A stretch of 64,000 nucleotides of DNA from Earliella scabrosa (GCA_022605405.1 JABYQQ010000031.1:310001-374000), one strand, 5' to 3'; positions 12,901-25,103 are shown, counted from the first letter of the stretch. Notes: generated by a model from the letters alone, not told the origin. Numbers and translations: made by a program.

Positions 12901-13763
12901 GGCGGATAATGTGAACAAGCTGTTCGCATTCCCTGAAGGCGCAGTCATCGCCGGCCAGGACAATGTTCTGACCGTTCTCCATGACAACATGGGTCTTGAC
13001 GAGGATGAGAACCAGAAGTCGGCGCGTGGCATCGGAGGGTTCGAACTCGTCGGGGGTAAGTTCGGTGACTGGAAGGTTCAGGGCAAGGTTGGAGGATACA
13101 CCAAGTGCGTTCTGCTCTCAGCTGTGCTCTTGTCGTAGACTGACCTCCATAACAGCTACCCTGACAAGGTTCGCGGGTTGTTCAACGAGGGCGGGCTGTT
13201 CGGCGAGCGCGAGGGTTGGCACCTGCCCGGCTTCGACACGTCGAGTTGGGAGTCGCGAGAGCTGTCTGAAGGTCTTCCGGAAGGCGGCGCAGGCGTTGGG
13301 TTCTTCGTGACGACGTTCGAGCTCGATATTCCCAAGGGGACGGATACCCTTCTCAGCTTCCAGTACGAGACGACGAACGATCAGCCGTATCGTGCGCTGC
13401 TCTTTGTCAATGGATGGCAGTTCGGCAAGGTGGGCGCGCACTATCGTATCCACACTTGGAGAACACGCTGACAACGTGTGCCATTCGTAGCGTGCGGCGA
13501 ATATGGGTCCACAGACACGTTTCCCTGTCCCGCAGGGTATCCTCAACTACAACGGCGAGAAGTGCGTCATATGAGAGTTTACATCCTTGGAGCACGTCAC
13601 CGTACTCACCCGTGTTCACAGCACTGTCGCGGTCGCGCTCTGGGCGCTGGACGACACTTCGGTCTCCCCCAGCCTCCAGCTATCGGTCGACGCTGTGTAT
13701 GATGGTGGAGTGGGCCCGATTGCGTTTTTGAAGAGTCCGTCGTACTCTGAGCTCCGAGCATGA
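9939..13763 (+). CDS. GH35 beta-galactosidase, copy 3 (start codon lost, frame intact)
   Basis: A sister of copy 2 with the same 15-exon structure. My exons sum to 3030 bases (1009 codons plus stop) with no internal stop or frameshift. The acid/base Glu ('QIDNEYSQ') and the nucleophile Glu ('[12 protein letters not shown]') are both kept. The oddity is the start: the codon aligned with the ATG of copy 2 is GTG at 9939. The only in-frame upstream ATG is at 9777; it would add 54 residues ahead of the hydrophobic signal segment and lies upstream of the altered TATA element. No 5' exon that restores an ATG in phase with a normal-size intron was found. The gene could use a near-cognate start, the far-upstream ATG, or be silent. 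An assembly error is also possible. Confidence 0.85.
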
Positions 13764-13896
13764 GCAACTTGCGGCGACAGGCGTTCTTGTCTTCTATTTT
13801 ACCTCAGCTGTCTTTCACCAAGTATTCGTACTACTACGGGCGAAGACCGTTGAAGGACCGTCCTGGCAGTAAGGGAGACAGACAAATCGTGGGAAA

Positions 13897-13916
13897 TTCC
13901 ACGTGGGTGGGCGTTT
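13897..13916 (+). promoter_or_regulatory. CACGTG element upstream of GH35 copy 4
   Basis: CACGTG (13900-13905) is followed directly by GGTGGGCGTTT, resembling the CACGTG and GGGCGTGTTT pair upstream of copies 2 and 3. The rest of 13764-14440 is not conserved with those promoters and holds no gene. It sits about 530 bases before the ATG, farther out than in copies 2 and 3 (about 245 bases). Confidence 0.4.
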
Positions 13917-14388
13917 TGGTGCATCCTTCAGGCTGCCACTGCCAGTCGCGTCTCGACGAGTCTCCACGCGAACTCTGATTGCTTTTTTTCCTTACTCCGT
14001 GTGCAACGCGAGGCGTCCGCTCCTCCTCGTATACCTCTTCAGGAAAATGTGCAACTCCTCGCGGGCCAGCACTCTAACGTGCCCACTTCCTGGCGCTGAG
14101 ATCTGTAGCAACACAAGGCTGCTTCAACATTTCGATTCCTCAACGTTAGCTTCCGTGTTGAACCGCAAACAGGTAGCGGTAGGCGGATGATCTAAGATTG
14201 AATGGGACTGCTAGAGGTCAGGCTCAACGGTACGTGACCCCGTCTTCTGCATTGAACGCTCTGCCAATACACTTTTACTGCCGCCGTGTGAGAAGTCGCC
14301 GGACCGCGCTCAAACCCGTTCCGCCTTGCTTGTCTTCGCGAAGACCCCACACAGGAAACGTCATTCGGTCAGCTGCGTTTCTCCGACC

Positions 14389-14394
14389 TATAAG
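14389..14394 (+). promoter_or_regulatory. TATA box of GH35 copy 4
   Basis: TATAAG about 50 bases before the ATG at 14440, matching the spacing in copies 1 and 2. Confidence 0.55.
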
Positions 14395-14439
14395 AACTGG
14401 AGACATGCACGACGGACGGGTCGACGCGCATGAACGATC

Positions 14440-17400
14440 ATGCTCTGGTCGCGTAAATCGTCCAGGGTTCTCGCGCCCTCTGTTGCCACTCTGTGTCTGG
14501 CTGTTCTCGTATTGTCAGTTCTCGTTGCGAACCATGCGTTCTGCGTCCTGGCCGCAGATCCGCCTCGGCAATCGAACGGATTTACTGACGTTGTTTCATG
14601 GGACAATTATACCCTGTTCTTGCACGACCGTCGCATGTTCCTCCAGTAAGTGGGATTCCTTTTGGTCCGGAAGTCAGGCTCCACTTCCTAATACTGTTTG
14701 CACAGTGCTGGAGAGTTTCATACATTCCGCCTCCCCGTGCCAGACTTGTGGTTGGATATCTTCCAGAAGATGGTAGCTGCCGGACTGAACGGCGTTAGGT
14801 TCGTACGCCCTCAGCAAGTCAGCACCGCGCTCATTGAGTCGTGGCACGCAGCATCTACATCCATAGTGAGACGCACTCGCATCAATGCACTGTCTGGCAC
14901 TGACATGTTCTACAGTGGGAGGAGTCAATCCGTCACCTGGCGTAGTCGACTTCGATCATTGGCGCTCCGTACGAGCCATCTACGATGCCGCAAAGCTCGC
15001 TGGCATCTTTGTTGTTCTGCGAGCAGGCAAGTACGCTGCGCAGTGTCTGTATTTCGACGCATTCTCATCAGTTCCCTTCCGACAGGTCCATACGTGCGTG
15101 ATCGCGCCACGCTCATAGCGAGTGCTGACTTCATGTGATAACAGATGAATGGCGAGACTACGTCTGGTGGTATCTCGCACTGGATCACGAGTCAAGTCGC
15201 AGGAACAGTCAGGACGAATGCCACAGACTGGACGGCAGCCTATCAGCCGTACATAGATGGCATCATAGACGAAAGCGTTGAACATCAAGTCACGAAAGGT
15301 GGACCTCTGCTAGGTGAGGAATTCTCGTTCAATTGATAAGTTGTGACGAGAGAGTTCACTGAACACATTATGTAGCTATACAGATCGGTGAGCCATCCCA
15401 TACACCCTCACCCTCTTGCTCCACGCTGAGCGTGGCTCATGGACACGGGCCATAGACAACGAAAACCGGAACTCTCCGGATCCCGCAACTCGAGAGTATT
15501 TTGCACAGCTCGAGAATCAGTACCGCGAGGGCGGAATCGATATCATCCTGTACGTCGCAATCTCCGAAGCTGCTAGTGCAGCGTATCTCATGGTACATTC
15601 AGAACCTACAACGACCCAGGGATGCGCTCGGGCTTCATCAACGGCACGGGCGCGGTGGATATCTATGGTCTGGTCAGTGCTTCTTCCCTTTCCTCGCTCG
15701 CTGCTGTCTCTCAATCTTACGCGATTACTCGTAGGACGCCTATCCGAACGGTTTCAACTGCTCGACTCCACGGACATGGAGTCATGTCACAACGAACTAC
15801 CACCAGTACCACGAGCAGGTGAACCCAAGCCAACCGTGGTACATGCCCGAGTTCCAGGGGGGCTCGTTCGATCCGTGGGGCGGCCCAGGGTACGACGCGT
15901 GCGAACTACTGACCGGCCCAGACTTTCAAGACGTGTTCTACAAGCACAATTGGGCTGCGAACATTAAGATGGTTGCGTACTACATGTTCTACGGGTGAGT
16001 TGAAGTTGTAGTGAGCCTGACCTAGTAGCATATGATGACCTCCTTCCACGTCTCAGGGGCACAAGCTGGGGCGGTATCCCATTCCCTGGAGTCTACACCA
16101 GGTAAAATCGACACTGTGATCGCCCACTCTGAAACCGCTGACTGACACCAAATTCAACGCATAGCTATGACTACGGGGCATCGATCAGAGAAACGCGCGC
16201 GCTCACTGACAAGTTCGACGAGGTCAAGCGACAGGGAATGTTCATTCGTTCCTCTTCCCAGTTTCTCAAGACGGACTGGATGGGCAACTCCAGCCTGGGC
16301 ATCCCCGGTGTCACCCTGAATGCAAGCAACGCGTTCGTCACCTCCTTGCGAAACCCTGACAGCGGGACTTGGTTCCACATCGCCCGCCAAGCGGACTCGA
16401 GCTCTACGTGAGTGCACATCCGAATTGGGCATCACGCACCATACTCATGGGGCCTCGCAGCGCGAACATCTCCTTCACGCTGACAGTGCCCACGTCGCAA
16501 GGCACGCTCACCCTTCCCCGGACGACGGAGGGCATCGCGTTGCACGGACGACAAAGCAAAGTGATCATCACCGACTACACCTTCGGCGCACACGGTTCGA
16601 TGCTCTACACGACCGCCGCCGTCTTCTTCGCGGGCACGATCGGCGCGCGCGATGTGCTCTTCCTGCACGGCTTTGCCGACCAGACCCACGAGTTCGCGCT
16701 CGCGCTGAGAGGCGCGGGCACGCGCCCGCGCGCATCTCGCGTGCGCTTTGACGAGCACGCGTTGAAAAAGGGGAATCGGAATGGGTTCACGGTCGTGACG
16801 GTCCGCCCGGGAGAGGCGGGGCTACTCACGATATGGGACTCGCCAACGCAGCTCGTGCTCTTCGCCGACCCAGTCACGGCCGCGTCGTTCTGGGCCCCCG
16901 CGATTCGGTCTGAGACTCGCAACACGATCCCAGGATTCGAGAACTTCTGGCAGTTTGGCACGAACACAACTGCGCTCATCGGCGGGCCTCACCTGGTACG
17001 GAACGCGACGCTCTCGCGGGGCACTCTTGCCCTCCGTGGGGATCTGAACGCTTCCGTTCCGCTCACAGTGATCGCCCCACCAATGGTCTCGTCTGTCTCG
17101 TGGAACGGCGAGCGCGTGCGTATGCAGAGTCACGGGAGAGGCATCTTTACTGGAAGGTTGACCCAGAGCGCGGACGTGCGGAAGGCGAAGGAAGAAGTGC
17201 CGGAGCTGAGAGGGTGGAGGTTTGCGGATAGCTTGCCTGAGATACAGCCTGGCTTCGATGACTCGGAGTGGATTGTGGCGAACAAGACAGAGACGAACAT
17301 ATTCTTGAAGCCGGTGTTTGGGGACGGGCGCGTGTTGTATGGTATGTGTGTTCTCTCTTCTCTTCCCATCCAGCGAGTGCTCACCCGGTGCGGATGATGC

Positions 17401-18563
17401 ATAGGATGCGACTACGGCTTGTGAGTGCGCGTCTTGAATTGTCTGACTCTGGCTCAAACATCTGCCACAGCTGTGAGAACACTGTTCTGTGGCGAGGTCA
17501 CTTCAACGCGACAGGAAAGGAGACGTCCGTGAATCTCACTATATATGGGGGCACGGGTGAGTTCACAGTCACTTGAAATGGACCGTCCAGTGAACTTGCG
17601 CTCCGCAGCGTTCGCGTCGTCCGTCTGGATCAACGACAAGTTCGTCCAGACCGTGACGAGCAGCTCGGACCATGTGAACGCGCTCTTCGCGCTCCCGGAC
17701 GGCTCCATGGTGTCCGGCCAAGACAACGTCATCACGGTGGTGCAGGAGAACATGGGGAACGACGAGCAAGCGAACATCAAGCCCGCGCGGGGCATCGCTG
17801 GATTTCAGCTGAACGAGGGGAACATCACGACCTGGAGGGTGCAAGGCAAGCTTGGCGGGTACACGAAGTAAGTCGTGTCACCACGTACCCCCCTCACGTT
17901 GCTCTCGTGTCGATTTTATCGCTGCTAACCGCGACGCGCGACGAAGCTTCCCTGACAAGGTCCGCGGGGTCATGAACGAGGGCGGACTGTTTGGCGAGAG
18001 ACAGGGCTGGCACCTTCCAGGGTTCGACACGAGCCAGTGGATCGCGCGCGACCTGTCAGAGGGTCTTCCGGGCGGAGGTGCTGGGGTGGGGTTCTTCGTT
18101 ACGACGTTCGAGCTTGCCTTCCCGGAGAGGTCGGACGCGTATGTGAGCTTCCAGTACGAAGAGGAGAACACGCAGCCGTACCGCGCGCTGCTGTTTGTCA
18201 ACGGGTGGATGTTTGGGAAGGTGCGTGACTACAGCTCATATCCATGCGACTCTGAAGTGGGGCCTGATCGGGGATACCGCTCTGCGTGGGTGGCATGTAG
18301 CGTGTCGCGAACTTGGGCCCGCAAACGAAGTTCCCTGTTCCGCCGGGCATCCTTGACATGCGTGGCAAGAAGTGAGTGCTGAGCTCGTGTTCGACTTGTC
18401 TCGCGCGCCGCTGAAGATGTTATACAGCACCGTCGCTGTCGCTCTGTGGGCACTGGAAGATGTTCCGGTCTCACCGCGCTTGAAGCTCGTGGTGGACGCC
18501 GTGCTTGATGGAGGCGTCGGACCCGTCACTACGAACAACCCAACATGGAAGCCGAGGATGTGA
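14440..18563 (+). CDS. GH35 beta-galactosidase, copy 4 (secreted, 19 exons, one GC-AG intron)
   Basis: A GH35 exo-beta-galactosidase of 1015 residues. Nineteen exons sum to 3048 bases, from 14440-14645 to 18428-18563. It shares with copy 1 the extra intron that isolates a 12-base exon (15376-15387) just before the catalytic 'DNE', and the intron after 'VYT'. The intron at 15027-15085 starts with GC (GCAAGT) rather than GT; reading phase and the family motif 'GPY' require it. A strong hydrophobic signal ends near 'CVLAADP'. Acid/base Glu207 is kept, but the following residue is Asn ('IDNENRN') where the other copies have Tyr. The nucleophile is Glu298 ('[12 protein letters not shown]'). The C-terminal jelly-roll regions are complete. 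Confidence 0.94.
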
Positions 18564-19416
18564 CGTTGTTGACTATCTCCAGAACTTTGTTCTTGACTCG
18601 TCCGCTCCACGTGTCAAGCGGAGGACCAGCTCAAGACAGTCATTACCGCAGACATGTTCTCGAGTAGTCGCTTCCCCATCGCGTGAGTTGATACACCTCT
18701 CAGAGTCGCACACATGCCGCGTTGAACGTACTTTACGTTGATCCATCTGGTTTTCATCGTCATTGGTACCCAAGAATCGGTGAGCGTGCGAGCAGATCCA
18801 GTCCGGGAGTCTGCGTGTTTGTCCGCCAGGAGATCTCACGGCATTCATGGGAGGTCAGTGTGCATTGGCTTGTGCTGGTCGAAGCCAGACAGGAGGCCAC
18901 GTTCCACACACTTGGCGTCCACGTTCGACAAGGGTGACTGTGAATTTGTATTGGCTACCAGAGCTGAGCATGTCCGATGACCTTCTGATTCGTTGTCGAT
19001 GTGAGGCGATGCGTTGGCCGAGTCGGCGATCTGAAGGGTGCAGCGTTTGGCAAGTAGACGCCGTAAGGCCGAGATGTCGAAGCTGAACTCAGAGCAAGGT
19101 CGGAGAGGCTCGTAGCATACAGTGGTATCAGCTCACTAGCTAGGTGTCGCCGACTCGACGACGACGTCGCGCAGCATCTTAGTTACGGCAAAACTGCGGG
19201 CAAAAGGGTGCACGATCACGTGCGAGCAGTGTCACACACTGGTCACGCAGTCACCGCGCATCTATTCTCCGAGGTATATCCGGAGGACGCTGGAGGTCAT
19301 AATAAGGCAAGTCGTCTGGTGCACAGTCACTTGAGAGGCAACCGTCACCGTCGTCCTCCTCTGCACCCACTCAGCAAGTACTCTTTCTTCCCCAACGTAC
19401 CATTGCGACCGCGACT
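18564..19416. other. Intergenic region between the GH35 array and the GH15 gene
   Basis: About 850 bases with only short frames and no domain or consistent splicing. It presumably contains the GH35 copy 4 terminator and the GH15 promoter. I saw no TATA box close to the GH15 start. Confidence 0.5.
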
Positions 19417-22400
19417 ATGAATGTTACGCAACCCCAGACCGACAGAGGCTACATCCCCATCGCCGACCACGGTCTGTAAGTCTCAAGTCTCCTCTTTGCA
19501 CAGCGAGTGAGCATTGCACTCATCTGGATCGGGTCTTGCACGCAGCATTGGCAACCTTCGCACTGCTGCTCTGGTTCGTCTGCGGTAGCGAGTTCCCCCT
19601 CCATTTGCGCGTATACTGAACGCATATTCCGTATTTCTCAGGTCAGCGTCGATGGCTCCAGTAAGTGGATTACTACGTTCTCCATTCTTGCGAGTATCCG
19701 TAGCACAGGCGCTCAGGAGTCCAGTGTCATGAAAGCTCAAGTCGAACAGGGGGAAGGGGAGCTTCTACATGGGTGATGATCATGTTGGAACACCTCGGCA
19801 GCGAGCCGCAGTCCACTGAGCTCTTGATGAGATGCCTCCGTGCCTCGCCCCTTGTGATCTCCAGCCACTCTCCAGCCCTCGGTCGCAACTGATCGTTCTG
19901 ACTGTTTATCCTCGTGCAGTCGAAAGCTATTGCGTGCCCGACTTCGACTCGCCGTCGATTTTCGCTCGCATCCTTGACAAAGACAAGGTTCGCATTGTGT
20001 CCTCCTCGCATCGCTCGGATCTAAGCTGATAGCCACACAGGGCGGACATTTCTCCATCACGCCGTCTGTACCCTTCACCACCAAGCAGAGCTACCTTCCC
20101 AATTCCAACGTGCGTCTCTCACTATCGCACTACTCACGTCTTGATTAATTTCCGTGTTCTCACGTGTCCTCACAGATCTTACAAACCAAGTACGTCCTCT
20201 GGTCGTTTCCGGGGTTCCCATACCTACGCTGACTCGACCGCGTCAGATTCCTAAATGAAGGAGGCGTAGCTACTGTCACCGGTGAGCCCAATTACCGAGG
20301 CCAAGAGGGACGTCGTCTGACGGCTCCATCGCAGACTTCCTCCCGCGCCAGCCGAGCAGCGCAACAGCGCGTCCCCTTCTCGCATGGCTTATCCGACGCG
20401 TGGAGGTCTGTGAACCTCTTCTCATCCTCGCTCTAGTCTACCCGGCTCAAACTTCGATGCTGACGCATACACCCAGGTTATCCGCGGCCAGATGCCGCTG
20501 CGCGTGGAATGCGCGCCTGCCTTCAACTACGCGCGCTCCGCGCACACGACAGAGCTTATCATCGACACCTCCGTCGCCGCCTCCTCGCCGTCTTCTCCCC
20601 ACGGTCCGCACTACAAGGCCCTCTTCACATCTGCCGAGGGTGGGCTTACGCTCGACCTGCGGTACGTCGCCGAGAGCTCGTTCGATGACGACGTGCACGA
20701 GCCGCATGTGGAGTTGCGCGAGCTAGATCTGAGCGCGAAGGGGCATAAGGGCCCAGGCGTGTGGACGGAGATTGAGCTGAGGGAGGGCCAGGCGGTCACG
20801 TTTGTGCTGAGGACGCCGCCGGGCGATGTGCAGATGCCGCCGCAGGCGCACCCGACGCACAAGACTGCGCGGGAGATGGGCATTCCGTACGAGAGTGAGC
20901 CGAACGAACATCTCTCTTGCCCGACGAGTGGTGGCTGATTCTGTTTCTTCCTTACTTGTAGATCTCGTGGCTGGCGCGTCGAAGCTGCGCCCACCCGAGG
21001 ACCCGATTCTGACCAAGGTATGTGCAGGAACATGGTAGGATAGAAGCTGCGAGCGTTGACCGCACCTCGTTCAGACCCTGCTCCGTGAGCTGCTCGAGGT
21101 ACGCCCCTTTCGTGACGTGGCCCGCCGTATATTCATCTCGGCCGCCAGCAAACGAACAACTACTGGAACGCATGGATCCGTCGCTCGACGTACAAAGGCT
21201 CGTGGAAGGAAGCGGTGAACCGCAGCGCGCTCGCCCTCAAGCTGCTCATCTACGAGCCAACCGGCGCGGTCGTCGCGAGCCCGACGTTCAGCTTGCCCGA
21301 GTACATCGGCGGGACGCGGAACTGGTGCGTTGGTCGCTCCGTGAGGCCCAGAACGATGAGAGTACTGACCGCAGACGTTCGGCTCGGTCGTGGCGGCAGG
21401 GACTACCGGTACGTGCTACGACAAGCGTGTATTGATCTTGCATGATTTGAGGGGCACATCGCGTAGGGCTTCGTGGATCCGCGACTCGTCGTTCACGCTG
21501 TATGCGTTGATCCGGCTTGGGTTCACGTACGAGGCCAACGGTGAGCACACCCGCACGCTCAAATTTGCACGGACTAATCGAGGTGTCTTAGCGTACATGG
21601 ACTTCATCTTCGAGCGCGTCCGGGCGCGAGACCCTGATGGCTCGCTCAAGATCATGTACGTACCCTCGATGGTTGTTGATGCTGTGATAGCGGTCTGATA
21701 GGTGCGGCGCTCTCTCAGGTACACGATCCATGGCGCGTCTCGCAGCTCATTGGTTGTCGACGTCGATGAGCGATGCTCATGTTGGGCTTGTAGGCGAGAA
21801 GGACTTCCCCGAGGAAGAGCTGACCCATCTTGATGGCCACAAGGGGTCCAAGCCTGTTCGGTTCGTTACCTGTTGCGTCGCGAGCTTGGCTTTGAGACGT
21901 GTCTCTGACTGCGTAAATTGCGATTCGTGACCGGTTGTGCTTCAGGATTGGGAACGGCGCGATCGACCATGTGCAACTGGTGAGGCTATTCCCTCTTCGG
22001 ACGGCGTACTACTGCGGCTAATTGCAATTCACTCAGGACATCTACGGCGAGCTGTAAGTGATCCTCTGAGTAGAGAGATGAAAGCCCATTGAGTGTGCTC
22101 TGATGCTTCGTCTCCCCTTCCATGCAGTTTGGATTGTATCTATCTGTCGCAGAAGGTGCGCGCTCCCTCCCCCGCAAATGGGCGATAGTGACTGATATCG
22201 GTATTTCCGTAGCATGGCCGCCCCTTGGTACGTTCGCGATCTTCGCTCGTCATTGCTCATGTTGGTTAGCTGACGCTCTCACAAGGGCTATGACACTTGG
22301 TAGGAGCCCGCTCGTCCACGATGTCGCTGTCGCTAAGCTCACCTCTCACAACTCGCTTAGGGTCGCCATCCGCGATATGTAAGTCCTCTGTTGTGCAACG

Positions 22401-23896
22401 ATGATTCTGATACTAACCAGGTCGACTCTAGTGTTGAATGTGAGCCGTGCTACCATCGAGCACTCGCCTCTTGATGTTCATTCGTCGTCAGATGTTATCG
22501 CGCATGCTCACGACCCGGATTTGTGAGTCGCGCTTACTGCCTCACTGCATTGCGAGTGCTCATGTTCGTGTGCCTGCAGGTCGATTTGGTGGGAAACTTT
22601 TCGTGCCGCTTGTTGGCTGCTGCTGAGGCTGAAGGACGACGCAGGGAAGTGCGGAACCGCCACCGCCACTTCACGGTTCGTGGTTTGCCTCTCTGCTTCC
22701 ACTGCAGGCGAAGCTGACATGTCTCTCGTTGGACAGTACTCTAAGGTACGGTCATAGTAGGTAGATAGTTCCTTGTCCATGGTACTGACGACAGCGCGCG
22801 CGTCAGGTCATGATGTGGTGAGTCGCCGATTCGCAAAGTCAGTGTCTTATTTCGTGTCAGCAAGCTGATCTCTATCCAGGGTGGCCATCGACCGAGGTAC
22901 GGATTCCGTCACATATCGTCCGTTCGGGCCATATACGCTGATTCACTTGCAGGCATCCGCCTCGCGGAAAAGCGCTCCCTGCCGTGCCCGCGGCGGAACG
23001 AGTGGTACGCGGCGCGGGACGCGCTGTACGAGGAGATCATGCAGAAGGCGTGGAACCCGGTCAAGAAGTTCTTCGCGCAGAGCTACGAGGACCAGGAGAT
23101 CCTCGACTCGGCGCTGCTCATCATGCCTCTCGTCTTCTTCTCGACCCCGGTGCGTCGATACCTCTCCTCATCATCGTTGCGTTGAGATGCCGTGCTGACG
23201 GGTGTGAGATCGTGGTAAATGCAGTCGGATCCGAGGTTCTTGAACACCCTCAAGGCGATCTTGCAGTCCCCGGAGAGGGGCGGGTTGACGTCGAACGTGA
23301 GTCATGCGCTGCCCTCGAGCGTACGAAATCGATTGATGGAGAGATGCCGTTCGACAGGGTCTCGTCTACCGCTACGATGTCTCAAAGACGGACGACGGCG
23401 TCGGCGGCGAGGAGGGCACGTTCTGCCTCTGCACGCTCTGGTGAGCCCATCTGTCCGGTCAGTATGGTTTCCGATGTTGACGATCTTTCGCGGGATGCAG
23501 GTGCATCGAGGCTCTCGCGCGGGCTGGCGAGTACGACAAGGCGATGCTGAACAAGGCTGTCGCCATGTTCGAGGTTCGTCCGCGCTCGTGCGACGATCTT
23601 CTCGTGTGCTTAGGGTATCGCGCTGCCATCAGGACTTCTTGCAATACACGAACCACCTCGGCTTGTGCACGGAGGAGATTTCCGATGCGGGCGAAGCGTA
23701 TGTGTCTGCTCGACCTGCTGCTCGCGTTGCACTGACTGAAAACGTTCGTTCCAGACTGGGCAATGCCGTGCAAGGGTTCACGTACGTCGAGCTCCCCGTC
23801 CTATCGTGAATTCGTCACTGACAGACGTATTTTCGCAGACATGTCACCCTCATCTCGGCGGCGTACAACCTGTCGAGGATGCAGGCGAAGGTTTGA
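19417..23896 (+). CDS. GH15-family glucosidase/trehalase-like protein, about 37 exons
   Basis: A 693-residue protein of the GH15 (alpha/alpha-toroid) family, closest in motif order to the bacterial and archaeal trehalase or glucan-glucosidase branch, not to secreted fungal glucoamylases. Motifs in order: '[18 protein letters not shown]', '[12 protein letters not shown]', '[17 protein letters not shown]', '[13 protein letters not shown]' (Glu401), '[13 protein letters not shown]', 'DIYGEL', '[18 protein letters not shown]' (Glu481, probable catalytic base) and 'GLVYRYD'. There is no signal peptide, so it is likely intracellular. My 37 exons sum to 2082 bases in one frame. Many are tiny: 22432-22439 (8 bases), 21400-21408, 22580-22588 and 22737-22745 (9), 22807-22817 (11), 21719-21732 (14). 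The intron at 21733-21793 appears to have a GC donor, and the third intron (19661-19919) is unusually long. The substrate (trehalose, glycogen or a related glucan) cannot be read from the sequence. Confidence 0.85.
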
Positions 23897-24075
23897 GGCC
23901 ACAACCCGCAATTCGAGCTACGGCCCGATCGATGTATTTGTACAAAAGGGAACATGTAAGACTCGGTGAACAATGGGGTACCTGTTGTACTATCTTTTCT
24001 CATGTGCGTACGTCGAGACTGTCATGCTTTTGACCTTTCAGCGGCCAGCGGCCTGTCTTCGCTCCGACGGCGGAC

Positions 24076-25103
24076 TCAGAACGACGGAATGCCGTGGGTG
24101 ATGTTGAAATCCAACTCGGGGTTCGGGACGAGCGGGATCTGGAGAGGAAAGCTTCTCGCCATCAATTGCGCGACCATACTACAGACGGCAGTTCGGGTGA
24201 GCTCATGATGCATGAGCGCAGGGCCTGCGAAAACGGGAGGCGGCTCACCGTCCGAAGACGATCGTTCCATTCGCGTTCAAGTCTGTTGATGACGTCAACG
24301 CATGAGCGCACAAGTCGACGGTGCGATCCGCGAAGGCAAGCGGAGCACGGGAGAGACGCACGGGTGGTGTCGCCAGGCGACCTGTTCAGGCGGTGCGCCG
24401 CGTCCGGGCCGATCGCCTCCACGTACTCGATGGACGCGCCGTGCAGGTCCAGCAGGTGCGTGTGCTCCTCCTCTGCGATGACCATCGTTTCTAATGATAG
24501 TCTTGCGTCAGCTCCTGGTCATTCGGAGGGAGCAGAAAGGCGCACCATCCGCCCACGGCCCGAGCGCGTCGTTCACGCTCCCGTTGGCGAAGAAGTTGCG
24601 CCGCGTGAGGCTGGTCACCAGCACGGGCACCCCGCCCGCGGCGCGGATGTCGTGGACCATGACGGTCAAGTTCGCACCCATCGACTCCGGCGGGGCCTGC
24701 AAGGTCCGCGTGAACCCGTCAGCGACAAGGAAGTCCCAACCCCTCCTGCAAGTGACAGCGAGGGCTAGGCGGGGACTCACGATCTTCATGTCGTTGTGCC
24801 CGAACTGCACGGTGACGAGCGTGCGCCGACCTTGAGCGACTTCGCCTCGGATGAAGGCGAGCGAGGTGTTGACTGGCCGGACGCGATGGTCGACCCCGTC
24901 GTGGCCCCGTTGTGCGCGGTGTTGATGCAGTGCGAAACGGACACGCTTGCGAGCGACGCGCAGAAGCCGTTGCTCCAGCCGCCGCTGTTGAGCGTCGTGC
25001 CGTTGTTGGTCGTGCTGTCCCCGATGAGTACGAATGAGAGCGGGCGGGCAAGTGCAACGCAGGCGGCCAACAGTATTGCCCACGCGCAAGAGACGAGTTG
25101 CAT
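24076..25103 (-). CDS. Rhamnogalacturonan-acetylesterase-like SGNH esterase, frameshifted
   Basis: A secreted SGNH/GDSL esterase resembling CE12 rhamnogalacturonan acetylesterases, which remove acetyl groups from the pectin backbone. The signal peptide 'MQLVSCAWAILLAACVALA' is followed by block I 'FVLIGDSTTN' (catalytic Ser), 'NTAHNGATTGS', 'QFGHND' (block III) and 'TTHLN' (Asp-x-x-His, block V). Five exons: 24781-25103, 24546-24696, 24362-24490, 24249-24282 and 24076-24178. They sum to 740 bases, one short of a multiple of three. The frame breaks near 24871-24872, between 'TIASGQ' and 'NTSLAFIRGEV'; everything else splices in phase. It is therefore a recent pseudogene or a one-base sequence error. 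It is convergent with the GH15 gene, 180 bases away. Confidence 0.8.
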
